Program-made: the position numbers and the translations under genes
Assembly: GCA_021018815.1 (NCBI GenBank)
Contig: JAITYX010000088.1
Location: forward strand, 2,021,501 to 2,085,500
From: Talinum fruticosum
Lineage: Eukaryota; Streptophyta; Magnoliopsida; Caryophyllales; Talinaceae
Reading direction: 5' to 3'
DNA length: 64,000 nt
The notes under the pieces: generated by a model
The model's input: the letters and a program-made list of their open reading frames with translations, nothing else
The model's database searches: none
Told to the model about the DNA's origin: nothing
Shown here: positions 22,985-35,262 of the stretch, piece after piece
Position numbering within the stretch: position 1 is the stretch's first letter
How the letters are laid out: the number at the start of each line of letters is the position of its first letter

Positions 22985-25353
22985 TGTTAGCTTGTCGTAC
23001 AGTTACAAATTAAACCACTACTTAGGCTTATAATAAACAACATAGCATAGGCAAGTAGGGATCGAATCCACGAGGAAAGATAACGTAAAAATCAAACTTT
23101 CAATCCAATTAAACTTACTAATCTAATTATTTTTATTTCTTCATCTTGTAAAACAAAACCTTTAAACAAATCAAATTAAACTACTAAAATTCTAAAAATT
23201 CCTATAAGAAAGACTTCAGAAATTCATTTTTTTATAATTTAATTTTGACATAATTATGTTAAGTAATTCTGAAAAATTGAAAACAGAAAATCAAATAAAG
23301 ATTCAAAATAGACAATCCAAACAGAAAATAACTTAGAATTTAATAACTAAAAATAACAGAACATTATCTAACAATATAAATAAATAATCTAGACAGAATA
23401 TAAAAACTATAATAACCCAAAAATATTTTTGTATATTTTTTTGAATAATTAAAACAGAAGACTAAAGCAGAAAATAAACAAATTCTAAAACGGAAAATTA
23501 AATAAGTAAACTTCGCACTAAATTAATAACGACAATAAATACCAAAATTACCTAGAATATTAACACTAATTTTCTAGACCTAACCAGACCCTAAAAATAT
23601 AAAAATAAAATTTAAAACCTAATTTACAAATTTATTTAATTAAAAATTTGCAGTAATTAAATTCAAGAATTAAATCTGAAAAATTATGAAATTAATTCCA
23701 AAATATCTAAAATTTAATCAAATCAAACTAGGACTCTATCTAAACCCTAAAAGAAGATAAAACATGAAAAATAATAAAAGAAACTATTTATAAACTAATT
23801 TCTAACAAACTGACTCAAAAATAATAAAACCGACAGAAAAATAATCTAAAAATTAAAATATATAAAGACTCAAAATTAAATGAAAATAAAATTCCTAAAA
23901 CTAACCTAAAAGATTGTTATTTAAGGGGTGAATAACAACATTAATAATAAAATATTGTAACTTTGTAGATAAAAATTGATAAACTAAAGAAAACTACTAA
24001 AAAGCAAATAAATAATATCAAAGATATCAATTTTATAAAAAACACTTAGTATAATCTATATCCACCATGTAAATTATTATTTATCATCAACACACAAATT
24101 GATCTACCCATGAGCTAAACTGTAGAAGACAACCACTAGTGGATTTTCCCCGTTTTTCCTTAGTTATTAGTTTACTTAGACCTATCCCTAATATAAACCC
24201 TACTAATATTAATAACCCTAGCACAAGCACTAGAATTTAATCAAATTAGAGCATTAAGTATTAGAAAAACATCATCTAGCACCTAATAACCAATCTACTA
24301 ACAAATTGATTTAAAAAAGATCTATGATAATTTCCTAATTAAAAGATACAGGTATGAGTCATCCATGATAAACTAGGGTGATACTTACGTCTAAAAGACT
24401 AAGTGATTACGTACTAAATCCTTTAAACTATCATATGAATTTATATAAAACTAATTAGCATGCACTCTAATTAATTAGACATAAAAACATAAACGTTAAG
24501 AACAAATTATCATAGAATCATGGATAAAATCAATAAGACAATAAAGATCGAAACTTTATTTCAAAATAAATAATTTAACATGGTTTCAAATAGATTATAC
24601 TAAGTATGAAAAAACTACTCAAACATAATATAATTTAGGACACGTAAAATTAACATATCTAATATTAAACTAATAATAAAAATAAAGTCTTAAAATAAAA
24701 ATTACAATAATAATACTACTACCATAATATTTATTCTCGGCATGATGATGATCAAGATGATGGTAATAAGGAGGGTTGGTGATGAAGATAAGTGGTGATG
24801 ATTATTATGATAATGTTGGCGTGAGGATGAGAGATGAAGATGTGAGATTGGGATGATAATAATAAGAGGTGATGATGTGAAGAGTAGAGAAAGGGTGGCG
24901 TAGGTGGAGAGGTGAGAGGTAGTGATGGGGGTTATTGTGATGAGAAGCTACCCTCGGGCAGCCGTGAGGATGATGAGTATAAGTAGGTTGGTGTGGGGTG
25001 AGAGTCCTTGCATGGCGATTCCTCTTCTCTTCTAAGTCTCTTTCTTCTCATGCAACTCTAAGGACAAGTCCTAGTGGGTTTAGGAGTATAATTATATTCA
25101 CTCTCCTCTTCAAATTAAGACTTAATAAAAGAAAATACCATAAAATAAATATTTTATGACATATTATTTTTATGGATCGACTTAATAACGCGCTTGTCGG
25201 TAGCTAAAAATCCACTATTAATGTCTTTCATCTCTTGCCCACTTTATTCGATAATTACCTAAAAATAAACAAAATAGAATAATTTAGATAAAATAAACTA
25301 TATAATATAAACTAAATAACTAGTAAAAATACCTGCAAAATACGACGTAACGA
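22985..25353 (-). repeat. 5' LTR of gag-only gypsy element
   Basis: About 2.37 kb, paired with 17519-19889. It is bounded by the GGCCA duplication on the right and by the primer-binding site on the left. The terminal CGA at 25351-25353 replaces the expected CA. Confidence 0.85.
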
Positions 25354-26862
25354 GGCCACATGAAGCGAAGACAAGTCAAAAGATGAGGAAGAAATTGAGG
25401 ATGAATCCAAGTGTCCGATGGCAATGACTGACTTAGACAAAGAAACCGAGATAGAACAAGATTCATATGATTATAAGGAAAGTGATCCTCAAGAGGTAAT
25501 AACTTACTTTTTAAAATTTCTCTAAGAAAGATCTTGTAAAGTATATTTTTACTTTAGAGGAAAAAGTCTAATTCTGATTCAACCCTCTTTCAAGAAAAAT
25601 CTGTTTAAAAGCCGAGAACATAGTTTTAAAAAATGATTTAGAAAAATATGAGAGTCAATGTTAAGGTACTTGAGACCAACTCAAAAGACAATAAGACTGA
25701 ACCGAGAGAACCTAAAACTCGAGAATGAGCTTTTGAAGAAAAGCTAGAAGAGTCTTGGAAGAGTCTTAGAAGAAAAAGCCGGAAAAACCTTGATCTTCTT
25801 CTGAGTTCTTAGTGTGTTTCATTTATAAAATAAGGTTTGGGATTTAACTCTAAATAGGAGGATAGCTCTTACAAGAGTCTTTTCAAAAGGGTTCTAGAAA
25901 AATCACTTTTAGAAAAGGTGAGCACAATAAAACTTAGTTAATGAGAAAGAGAACTATGCCTACAAAGTTTTATCAAAAGAAGTCTCCCTGGACCTTTTAC
26001 AAAAGAAAAGGTTTCAACAAACCCGAGACTTAGTTTTCAAAGAGGAAGAGTCGAAATAAGATTCGTCCTAAGATTATTTAAGTTTGGGTTCCTAATAGAG
26101 TCCTTCTTAAAAACCGACCTCGGTAAGGATAGTTACTTGGGTTTGTTAGAGGAAGTGAGAAGGGTTAATTTGTTACGGATCCGAATTAAAGAAAAGGGAG
26201 GTTGCTTGGTACCTAGATAGTGGTTGTTCAAGACACATGACTAAGGACTTAAGCCTCTTTACTTAGTTGAAGAAAAAGATAGGTGGATGAGCCACTTTTG
26301 GAGACAACAACAACGGGAAAATCATTAGGTTTAGAATAGTTGAATACAGAGACAACTCAGTCAATCCAGCTTATCTTATTGATGGACTCAAATACAACCT
26401 TATGAGCATATCTCAACTATGGGATAAAGGTCAAGAGGTAACTTCACTCGGACCAACTGTTTCATCTTAGATGCTACAACTCATGAAACCAAAATTTGTA
26501 GTGTGAGGTTAGGTAACACTTACACTATTTCTTTGTGCAATTCTTCTCAAGATCTATCATGTCTTAAAGCAGTTGTGAATGATAACTCATGAACATGGCA
26601 TCGTACATTAGGCATATTAGCATGCATACTATCCAGAAATTGTCTTCACATGGGTTAGTACAAGGATTCCTTAAGTGTGCATTTAACAAAGATAAAAATT
26701 GGTGATGCTTGTGTAAAACGAAAGAAAGTTAGGTCATCATTTAAACCACTTAAAACTGTTTTCACATCCAAGGTCATTGAATTGATTCATATGGATTTAT
26801 GTGCTGAAATTCCTGTGAGGAGCTTAGGAGATAAATTTTATGTTCTCGTTATTGTTATGTAG
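25354..26862 (+). pseudogene. Copia copy A: gag C-terminus, protease and start of integrase
   Basis: Continues copy A after the gypsy insertion: the acidic gag tail (DESKCPMAMTDLD near 25408, PQEVITYFLKF near 25488), then protease WYLDSGCSRHMTKD near 26212, FGDNNNGKI, AYLIDGLKYNLMSISQLWDKGQEV near 26372-26440, then the integrase zinc-finger end KVRSSFKPLK and ELIHMDLC (26677-26862). Frames are heavily broken. It stops at 26862, where an inverted duplication of integrase text and then antisense copy B begin. Confidence 0.75.
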
Positions 26863-27330
26863 GGAAATTCCTATTAAAAAATGATTCATATGGATTTATA
26901 TGGGGAAAGTAGATATAAGTTCTAGAGCTCTCTAGTGGCCAGAATTGTAATGATAGTTTGTGATGAGTGAGTAGTCCCAACAACTAGTTTTTCAATCAAA
27001 ATCATGCGCGATTAAGTAAAACGGTTTGTGAAAATATAATCCAAGATTCTATATTAATTAGAGATTACCACAGAAGATTTGAATGTCCATTTTAATCAAA
27101 ATGATTCTGACTCGATTAGTCGTCCGAGAGCTCGAGATAAGACTTAAATAACAATTAGCTGAGACTTAGTTTCACAAACTATCAATTGAACTACCGAGTC
27201 TATCGATTTCTCACCTTATACACATATTTATGCATATAAACACATAATTAATCAATCAAGTAATCACATAATCAGACATTTGTTATACTAAGCATATTCC
27301 TCATAAAGTGAACTAATCTTTACCTATAGG
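26863..27330 (-). other. Copia copy A/B junction and post-pol spacer
   Basis: 26863-26925 repeats a short rearranged piece of integrase (GGAAATTCCTATTAAAA, then ATTCATATGGATTTATATGG), also present antisense near 29578-29615. From about 26930 the antisense reads as the non-coding sequence downstream of copia pol in copy B. No gene. Confidence 0.4.
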
Positions 27331-28113
27331 GTTAGTGAAAATATCATCTAATTGAAGTTTTGTAGGAATAAATTCCAAGACAATATCACCTTTCTTGGCA
27401 CGATCTCTCGGAAACGATACCGACCTCAATGTGTTTTGTCTTTGGGCACCTGAACTAGATTCTTTATTATGCTTATTACATTTTGATTATCACATTTGAT
27501 AGGAATGGATGAGAAGCTCAGTCTAAGATCCTTTAAGTGTTGCTTGATCTACAACAACCGAGCACAACTAGCTCCAGCAGCTGTGTACTCGGCTTCAACG
27601 AGTTGATAAAGTGATTGAGTTCTACTTCTTGGAGGGCCATGAGATCAAAGAGTTTCTAAGAAATTGGCATGCTTATGATATACTCCTCCTATCAGTTTGT
27701 ATCTAGCATAATTAGCATCCGAAAGCCACCGAGAGTCGGACAAAAGACTTTGGACTACCGGAGACTAAATGACTAAGTGCTTGCAAGATATCTATGTTAT
27801 CTAAGTCCAGTTTTGTACTACTGGCCATTGGTGTATCTGCTGGCTTTGCATCATGAAGCTTGTACTTCTTTACTAACTTTTACACATACTTGGCTTGATG
27901 AACATAGATTCTATACTTTTGTTGTTTAATTTACAATACAAGGAAGAATTTTAATTCTCCATCATATTCGGTTGGAATTCCTATCTTATCAACTCGGAAA
28001 ACTCTTGGCGAGAGGGTTTCATTAGTAGCACCAAAAATAATATCATTAACATAAATTTGAACGATAATGAAAACCTTGCCCTTGGTTTTTGTAAATAAGG
28101 TTTTGTCAATCAA
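27331..28113 (-). pseudogene. Copia copy B RNase H and RT end
   Basis: Antisense of a copia RT/RNase H end: the YVNDIIFGATNE-like catalytic block (YVDD with N for the first D) near 28030-28065, later DIVLEFIPTKLQLDDIFTNP near 27340-27400 (family ADIFTKPL). Many frameshifts. Confidence 0.7.
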
Positions 28114-28620
28114 ACCTCTTTAAAAAATATTTTTAATCAAGAAACTGTTTGACCTTTCATACCAAGCTCGAAGAGCTTATTTTAACCATAAAGAGCTTTT
28201 TGTAATTTGACAGCATGGTTTGGAAAATAAGGATTTTCAAACCTAGGGGCTTGCTTAACATAAACTTTCTCTTAAATAAAACCATTTCGAAAGCACATTT
28301 GACATCCATTTGATAAAGTTTGATGTTCATGCTTAATGCAAATGGAAGTATGATTCTAATGGTTTCAATTTTAGCAACCGGTGCAAAAGTTGACCCACAA
28401 TTAATGCCTTCTTGATTGTATCCTTGAGCAATTAGTCTGACCTTATTTCTAACTACCAAACGCTCCTCATCTATTTTGTTTTTGAAAATCCATTTGGTTC
28501 ATATAATTAGATGGTTAGTTGGTAGGTCGATCAAGGTCCAAACTTGGTTTTTTTTTATTTTTTATTTTTTCAAAATGAGCGGGTTCAAGTAAGGTTTCTA
28601 CCACATTTTTAGGTTCTATC
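28114..28620 (-). pseudogene. Copia copy B reverse transcriptase core
   Basis: Antisense: VVRNKVRLIAQGYNQE, TFAPVAKIETIRIILPFAL, LYQMDVKCAFE (28157-28459). The upstream FKNKI..E text is near 28470-28500. These are canonical copia RT motifs. An A/T tract near 28547-28569 interrupts the N-terminal side. Confidence 0.75.
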
Positions 28621-28929
28621 ATGGATATAAATGTAGCAAATAGAAAAAAATTGCAAAGAGACGAGCAAGTTTGTACACTTGAGTTGATATTTGTGATAAT
28701 GTTCTCAAGAGGGTGACTAGAATTATACTTGAAGGCTCTTCCCGACCTTTGATTTACTCGATTAGGATCCTTAATACTTAGCTCCTCAGCTGGTGTAGTC
28801 TTAATACCTTCTTGGGTTTGAGGTCTTAGAGTCGAGTCTTGACTGAGCTGCTCGGTCTATTGAATTGGGTCGATTGAGGACTCTATTCTTTTCTTTTTAG
28901 TGTTTTTTAGTTCAACTTCAATCAAGTCA

Positions 28930-29990
28930 TCATCATCCCTGTTAAGCTTGAGATCCGAGAATGTTCACTCACTTATCCAGCCATAGTTGGCTTCATAAAA
29001 ACAATTTGGGTACTTTCTTCCATTTTATTAGTCCTTTTTAAAAAATACGAGTAAGCTTTACTACGTGTTGAATAAACGAGGAAAACACCTTCGTCGGATC
29101 TAGTATCAAACTTAGTTAGATGAGTCTTACCATTATTGTTAACAAAACATTTGCATCCCAAAGGCTTGAAGTAACAAATGTTGGGTTTCTTGTCTTTGTA
29201 TAGCTTATATAGTATTTTCTCGAGAATTGGGTGATGAGAAACCAGTTTAAAGTGTTGTTGGTGGTGTTGATCGCCTCATCCTAGAAGTAATATGGTAGAT
29301 CATTCTTCGATCATCGTTGTTCTACTAATCTTCTTAACGTTTATGTTCTTTATCTCTACAACTCCATTTTGTTGAGGTGTTCTTGGTGTTGAGAAGTTAT
29401 GAAAGATCCTAGATTTGTCATAAAAATATGCAAACATAGAGTAGTCGAATTCTCTTCATTGGCCGCTTCGACCCTTAAGATCTAAGTCCTTGATTCAAGC
29501 TCGTATCTGTTTGTAAACTCTGGAAAACTCCTTGAATTCTTCCTTTTTGTTCTTAAGAAAACACACCAGGTAAATCTCTTAATAGGAATTTTCCCATATA
29601 AATCCATATGAATTAGTTCAAGCACTTTTGATGGGGAAACAATTTTAAGTGGTTTAAATGATGACCTAACTTGTTTCCCTTTTATACAAGCATCATAAAT
29701 TTTATCTTTGTTCAATGAACACGTAGGGAGTGTGATGATAATTTCTTAATAGTATGCTTGCTAATATGACCTAATCTACGATGCCATGTCCATGAATCAT
29801 CATTTACTATAACTTTAATACAAGATAGATTCTGAGAGAAATTGCTTAAAAAGAGATAGCATAAGTGTTACTTGACCTCGGATCGGAATGTTTGGTTTTA
29901 TGAGTTGCATATGAGATGAAATAGTTGATCTAAGTTACCTTTTGACCTTTGTCACATACTTGAGATATACTCGGAAGGTTGTACTTGACT
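28930..29990 (-). pseudogene. Copia copy B integrase
   Basis: Antisense pieces: the CIKGKQVRSSFKPLK and ELIHMDLYGKIPIK block (29482-29715, first catalytic Asp), HRRLGHIS-like text upstream near 29760-29790, and GCKCFVNNNGKTHLTKFDTRSDEGVFLVYS (28973-29161, post-core region). Frames broken, and the catalytic core is partly unreadable. Confidence 0.65.
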
Positions 29991-30094
29991 CATTCGAGTG
30001 AGGTATACCGGATCGACTAAGTTTTCTCCATAACTAACTCTACCAATCCCAACAATTTTACCTTTGCTCGTTGTCTCCAAAAGTGTCTTATCTA

Positions 30095-30180
30095 CCTTTA
30101 TTCTTTTTCAACTCAATGAAGAGGCTTGAGTCCCCTATCATGTGTCTTGAACACTCATTGTCTAGGAACTAGTGGTCTTT
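30095..30180 (-). pseudogene. Copia copy B protease motif
   Basis: Antisense reads LDNECSRHMIGDSSLF, where the protease normally has LDSGCSRHMTGD. The DSG active site is therefore changed to DNE as read. Confidence 0.55.
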
Positions 30181-30199
30181 CTTTTCTCTATGACATTTT

Positions 30200-31889
30200 T
30201 GCAAAAGAAAAGCAAACTAACCCTTCTTCTCATTTCCTCTAACAAATCAGAATCTGTCCTTACCGAGGTTAGTTTTGGAGGAAGGGCACTCTTAGAACCT
30301 AAATTTGATTAATATTCGATATAGTCTCATTTTTGAAAAGTCTTTTATAGGAGTTATCCTTATCTTTAGAGTTAAAACCCAAACCTTCTTTTCTAAAAGA
30401 TACACATTGAGAAATCGAAGTAGATCAAGGTTTTTTGACCTTAAGAGGGTTTTAATACCAAGTTCCGAGACTCTTCTAGCTTTTTCTTCAAAAGCTCATT
30501 CTTAGATTTTAGGCTCTCGGACGCGAGTCTCATTATCTTGTGAGCTGGTCTCGAGTACATTTATGTTAAGTCTCAATTTTTCTAAATTGTTTTTCATAAC
30601 AGATGTTCTCGGTTTCTAAAGACTTAACTTTTTCTTGAAAAAGCAAAGAATCGAATTTGACTTTTCCTCTAAAGTCAAAATGTATTTAGCAAGATCGTTC
30701 TTAGAGAACTTAATAAAGTATATAGTTACCTCTTGAGGATCAGTTTTCTTAGAATTAAACGAGTCTTGTTATGACTTAGTTTCGTAGTCCGAGTCATTCA
30801 TTGCCATCATACACTTGGATTCATCCTTAATGCCATCCTCATCCTCCGATTCATCTTCCCTCCATGTAGCCACCATGGCTTTCTTTTCTTATAGTCTTTC
30901 TTCCTCTTTGAGCAATCCTTGACAATGTGTTCCTTACTATTACACTCAAAACACCTAGTGTTTTTAATGGAAGAAGAATTTGGAGAGAAAGATGTTTTAC
31001 CTTTTTAGTCTTTTCTAAAGACCTCATTTCTTGGCTTCTTTTACCACTTCTTATGGTTCATCATCTTTCGAAGCCTAGTGAGGAGTACCATTGGGGCCTC
31101 TTCCGAATCTAAGCTACTTGGACTAGGTCTAGCTTCTTTTGAGGCTTTCAAGGAAGCATTCGTTCTCATGCTGACCTTTGTTTCCTCCTCTTGGAGATGT
31201 AGCTTATGGGTCAAAAGTTTCCCAATGAGCTCATAAAGCTTTAATTTTCTAAGGACCTGATCTTTTTTATAGCTGTCACCTTTGGATCCTATTTCTTCTT
31301 GGGAAGACATTTTAGAAGTTTCGACAACCTCTTCATTTGACATCTTCTTGTCGAGGATTTTAAGTTGTTTACTCTATCAGTAAACCTTATATACATCTCA
31401 GTAATACTTTCATGAACCTTCATTTTGAATAGCTCGCACTTGTAAAGGTACTGGCTAATTTTAGTCTACCTAACCTTACTTATTCTTTCATAGGTGGTCA
31501 TTGGAGTGTCCCACACTTCTTTGGGTGAGTCTTAGGCTAAGACCCTGTTAAACTCGAGATGAGTCTCACATGTTCATTAAGATGTTAATAGCTTTATATC
31601 TTGTGCATTTCTTTTTCATCCGTGGTGAACACTCGTCTTTAGTTTTTGCACTCGTTTCATTGCCAATTTGCTTTAGTAGTTCCCATAAATGATGATGTCC
31701 TAGACTTCATCATCATGGTCTTATATGAAGCATTACATCAATTTCTTCCAATGGGCGAAGTTGGAGGCCTTAAACTTTAGTGGCCTTGTGCAAGACCTTC
31801 CTTCATCGAATTCTCCATTTTGATGAGCCATGATCTTCGGACCTTTAGCGTGTCGGTTCTTTGGGAGAAGGCTAGGCACCGATACCAAT
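30200..31889 (-). pseudogene. Copia copy B gag
   Basis: Antisense gag with ISNEEVVETSKM and SSQEEIGSKGDSY, RKLKLYELIGKLLTHKLHLQEEE (31041-31343), CFECNSKEHIVKDC-like knuckle text near 30905-30950, and the acidic C-terminal text near 30720-30860. Primer-binding-site antisense CCGATACCAAT lies just left of the LTR at 31890. Confidence 0.7.
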
Positions 31890-33040
31890 TGAAAGTTCAA
31901 TAGGAGAAATAAATCACCTTGTAGGAGGGGGAGGGGAGGGGAGGGAGGGGGCTGAATAGGGTGTCTAAGGATTTATGCGAAAATTGAAGTTTAGATAAAC
32001 TCGGTGCTCGAAATAAAACCTAATTCTAGGTTGACTCATTACAGGAAGTGAAAAAAATAGACAATAAATATTACGAGGAAACCCCTGCTCGGATAGAAAA
32101 GCTTGGACATTGCTAATCGAAGCACCAAGTCAAATCCACTAATTGAATCTTCAATTATAATGAATATGACTACCCACATTTGTTCCCTTCAACTAATCTA
32201 TTATAATTTTTCTAGGCCCAGAAATTCTCTCATCCGACCTAGTACTTCTAAGTTGAAGTTCCGTTATCAACTTGGGAAAACCGAGTTGAAGTTAAATTAT
32301 CAACTTAATCAAGGGAAGGGAGAAGTGTTTGAAGAATTAAGAGTGATTACAAGATTTTTGTCACTAAGAATTACAACTCAAAGAATTAAGAGTAAATAGA
32401 AGGAGTAATAAATAGATGTATATGATAAGTTCAACTCTTGTGTTTTCATTATTAAGAATCTTTTGTTATGGTTTCTATAAATAGCATCCTTTAGAACAAA
32501 GTCGTTGAGTCTTCGACTAGAAGAACCGAGATAGCTAGTCTGTTGCCATGGATAGTCTAAGGACTCGGCTTTTAAATCATCTTGATATTGCTTGTTGAGC
32601 CTATGTCCTAACTTCCAAAAGTTGTTTTACCAACTCTAGTAAACTGAAATTTCAAGTAATAAAACTCGTTCGACCCGAAATAAAATATCACCTAAAATGG
32701 CAACAAATAGACTTATGAGCCAAATCTAAGTTGTTCCTGGTTTTCGACTTTTGTGTCTGCAGTTTGGTCCATAATTAGATTAGGATAGTCTAAATAAAGC
32801 ACTTAAAGACCAATTATCCTTAATCTATTAATCGGAAAATTTTTTAGTCTAAAAGTCAATATATTCAAGTTCCGGATATGTTCAAACTCATAAATAATAA
32901 ATTCAACCTTAATGGGTACATGAGTTGTTTAGATATTTTTCAATTATGGCAAGTTAAACAATTACAACATAATGAATCGACATAAGTTGAATTAAGACAA
33001 ATAATTTTAGTTTATTTTATGAAGATTGTCGTATTCAAAA
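31890..33040 (-). repeat. Copia copy B 5' LTR (antisense), truncated
   Basis: Begins TGAAAGTTCAATAGGAG next to the primer-binding site. It has an unusual G-rich expansion at 31924-31951, then ACGAGGAAACCCCTGC near 32070 and antisense TATA text (TTTCTATAAATAGCATCC) near 32470. The normal terminus is missing, and the sense LTR of copy C starts at 33048. Confidence 0.7.
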
Positions 33041-33047
33041 TGACATG

Positions 33048-34524
33048 TGAAGACTCGGGTATGAACTAATCTCTCTTTACGATTTTAAATTCAAGTTATT
33101 CCTCCAAAACTTAGACATTCATATCTAATCTCAAACACATCTTCTATGAGCTTCTAACTAGATACCTTTCTTAGTATTAGAAATCATTTACTCGCTTATG
33201 TTTGACCCACTCAAAAGCCTCGTATTGAGAATTGAATGTGTACTCGGTTTTGGGTGTTTGACCCACTAAGACTAGCTTATTTTCATAAACAATTTCATAC
33301 ACTTAACTTATCTTTTGAACCGACTTGTTTCATATTTCAAAATAAAATTACTTGTGTTAATTCTATAATAGCCATATTTAAATTAATTAAATTGGTGAAC
33401 ACTGAAATATGTCAATATACCTCTTGAACTCAACTATATCATATGTATTATTTGAGGTTAGACATAAATAGAATTGGAATATATTGAATATCGGACTTAA
33501 AAAATTCCATTTTATTATATTAAGGATTTTCGATCGTTAGTTGTTTTATTTAACTTGAATCCTTTTGTAATCTTGGACCAAAGTATTTTTGTACTTTGAG
33601 TACCATTTATATTTTGTTTTTGCAGCTTTATTAAAGCTGATTAATCTCTGTTCAAAAGCAAAAACAACCAGCTTCTTACCGATTTTAGCCAGGACACGTA
33701 AAAGCACTAATCTGAGCGGACTTAGACACTCGTGTTAGGGCTGTTTGTTTCCATTTTCGGTGAACTTCAGTATTTGAGTCTAATGACTTTTTCTACCCTT
33801 GTTTTCAGATACAATAAGTGGGTAAGATTGGTTTTTGAGGCTAGAACCTATGTGCAACGGATACAACCACAATGGTTCTATTTCGAGGACTCGGACTATG
33901 CGTTGTAACGGCTAGCCGATCCGAAGCTCAAGCCCAAGGCATAATGACTCTCTACTCTACTGCCTATAAATAGAAGCCTTGTTACAAGACTTATAAGATT
34001 GCTAGAAAAAAATTCTTAACTCATATTCTCATACTTTTAGCATTCAACTCTTGTACTTAGGACTTCGATTTCGAGTTAAAAAGAAAAGTCTTGTAATAAC
34101 TTTACTCTCTTATACACTTTTCTACTTCTTCCCTTGACCGAGTTGTAAGAGTTCACTCAGTTTAGTTGTCCCTAACTATAAGGGTTATCTCAGTTAGGAA
34201 GTAATGGGACGAGATAAGATAATTTATGTGCCTAAGAAAAACTTGTATTTGAATTGTCTAAGGGAATAATTTTGAGAGTTAGTCCTTTGTATTTTGTGGA
34301 TTCAAAATAGGGATTTGACTTACTTGTTTGGATTAACAGCGACCGTCGTTTTCTGACCCAAGAAGGTTTCCATGTAAAACTATCCTTGTATCTCTTTACG
34401 AGTCCGGACTCGGTCTATTTTTCCGAGTTCGACCTTTCACAAAATTTTTTCAATTTCCACATTATTTCCTTATTACCCTATTCAACCCTCTAGGGTGAAT
34501 TAGACTCTTTATTTTAAACCTTGA
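33048..34524 (+). repeat. Copia copy C 5' LTR
   Basis: Starts TGAAGACTCGGG, TATA at 33965-33972, CCCTATTCAACCCTCTAGGGTGA near 34474, ends AAACCTTGA (family CCTTCA). A primer-binding-site-like TTGGTATCGG begins at 34526. No matching 3' LTR exists, because the element is cut near 38445. Confidence 0.8.
33965..33972 (+). promoter_or_regulatory. LTR TATA box (copy C)
   Basis: TATAAATA followed by GAAGCC, as in the other family members. Confidence 0.55.
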
Positions 34525-34525
34525 A

Positions 34526-34538
34526 TTGGTATCGGAAC
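34526..34538 (+). other. Primer-binding site, copy C
   Basis: TTGGTATCGGAAC. It resembles the complement of the initiator tRNA-Met 3' end (TGGTATCAGAGC) with CGG in place of CAG. Confidence 0.55.
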
Positions 34539-34585
34539 CTAGCCTTTCACAAAAGGATCTATCCAACCAAAGGTCTTAAGATCAG

Positions 34586-35262
34586 ATGGCTTTAAACTAT
34601 GGAGAGTTCGATTGAAGGAAGGTCGTTCACTAGGCTACTCAAGTTCAAAGGGTCCAACAACTCACCGAAAAAAGCTTATGGAGTGCTTCATTCAAGATTA
34701 CGATGAAGAGGTATGGGAAGTAATCTCCAGTGGAAACTATGTTCTCATAAAGCAAGCTAGTAATTAGATAGTGGCCAAAGTGAAGTCATAATTTACTACG
34801 GAAGAAAGCGAAAGGAATAAAAAGAACTTCAAACCTATAAACATCTTGATGAGTGCCATAGATGCCTCAAAATACAATAGAGTATCACCCTATGATATTG
34901 CTAAAGAGGTGTGGGACACTCTTGTCACCACCTATGAAGGCGCGAGTTAAGTGAGACAAGTGAAGATAAGTCGGTACCTTTATAAGTATGAAATGTTCAA
35001 GATGGAGGAAGATGGTCCCAGTTTGGGCTCCTCGGACCGATCCCATGTCACTTCCGGGCAGAGGCTTTAAACGTGTGATGAAATGTAAGAAGTGGGAGAA
35101 GAAGCCCAAACATGACATCTTCAAAAAGGAGAAGAAAGGTAAATTCTCATTCCCTTCAAATTCTTCTTTAAATAAGAACTCCAGTTGTTTTGAATATGGA
35201 AGCAAGGATTTCCTAAAGAGAACGAAAGATCGAATGAAAAAGAAGGCAAGTGATGACAATAC
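34586..35262 (+). pseudogene. Copia copy C gag, N-terminal part
   Basis: Starts at ATG 34586. It carries the ECFIQDYDEEVWEVI-like block near 34685-34720, the PYDIAKEVWDTLVTTYEGAS block near 34888-34948, the SGRGFKRVMKCKKW block near 35055-35095, and SSCFEYGSKDFLKRT near 35180-35225. In that zinc knuckle the second Cys reads Tyr and the His reads Phe. Interrupted by a MITE at 35263. Confidence 0.7.

Larger units (their letters stand above)
17519..25353 (-). mobile_element. Gag-only Ty3/gypsy retrotransposon, non-autonomous, with paired 2.4-kb LTRs
   Basis: Two direct LTRs (17519-19889 and 22985-25353), roughly 95% alike by eye, flank a 3.1-kb interior holding only gag. The target duplication GGCCA is exact (17514-17518, 25354-25358). 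In its own orientation the element starts TGTTACGTCGTATTTTGC and ends CTAACA. The start reads ...GTAACGA on the + strand where GTAACA is expected, one extra G. Protease, RT and integrase are absent, so it would depend on a partner element. Confidence 0.85.
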
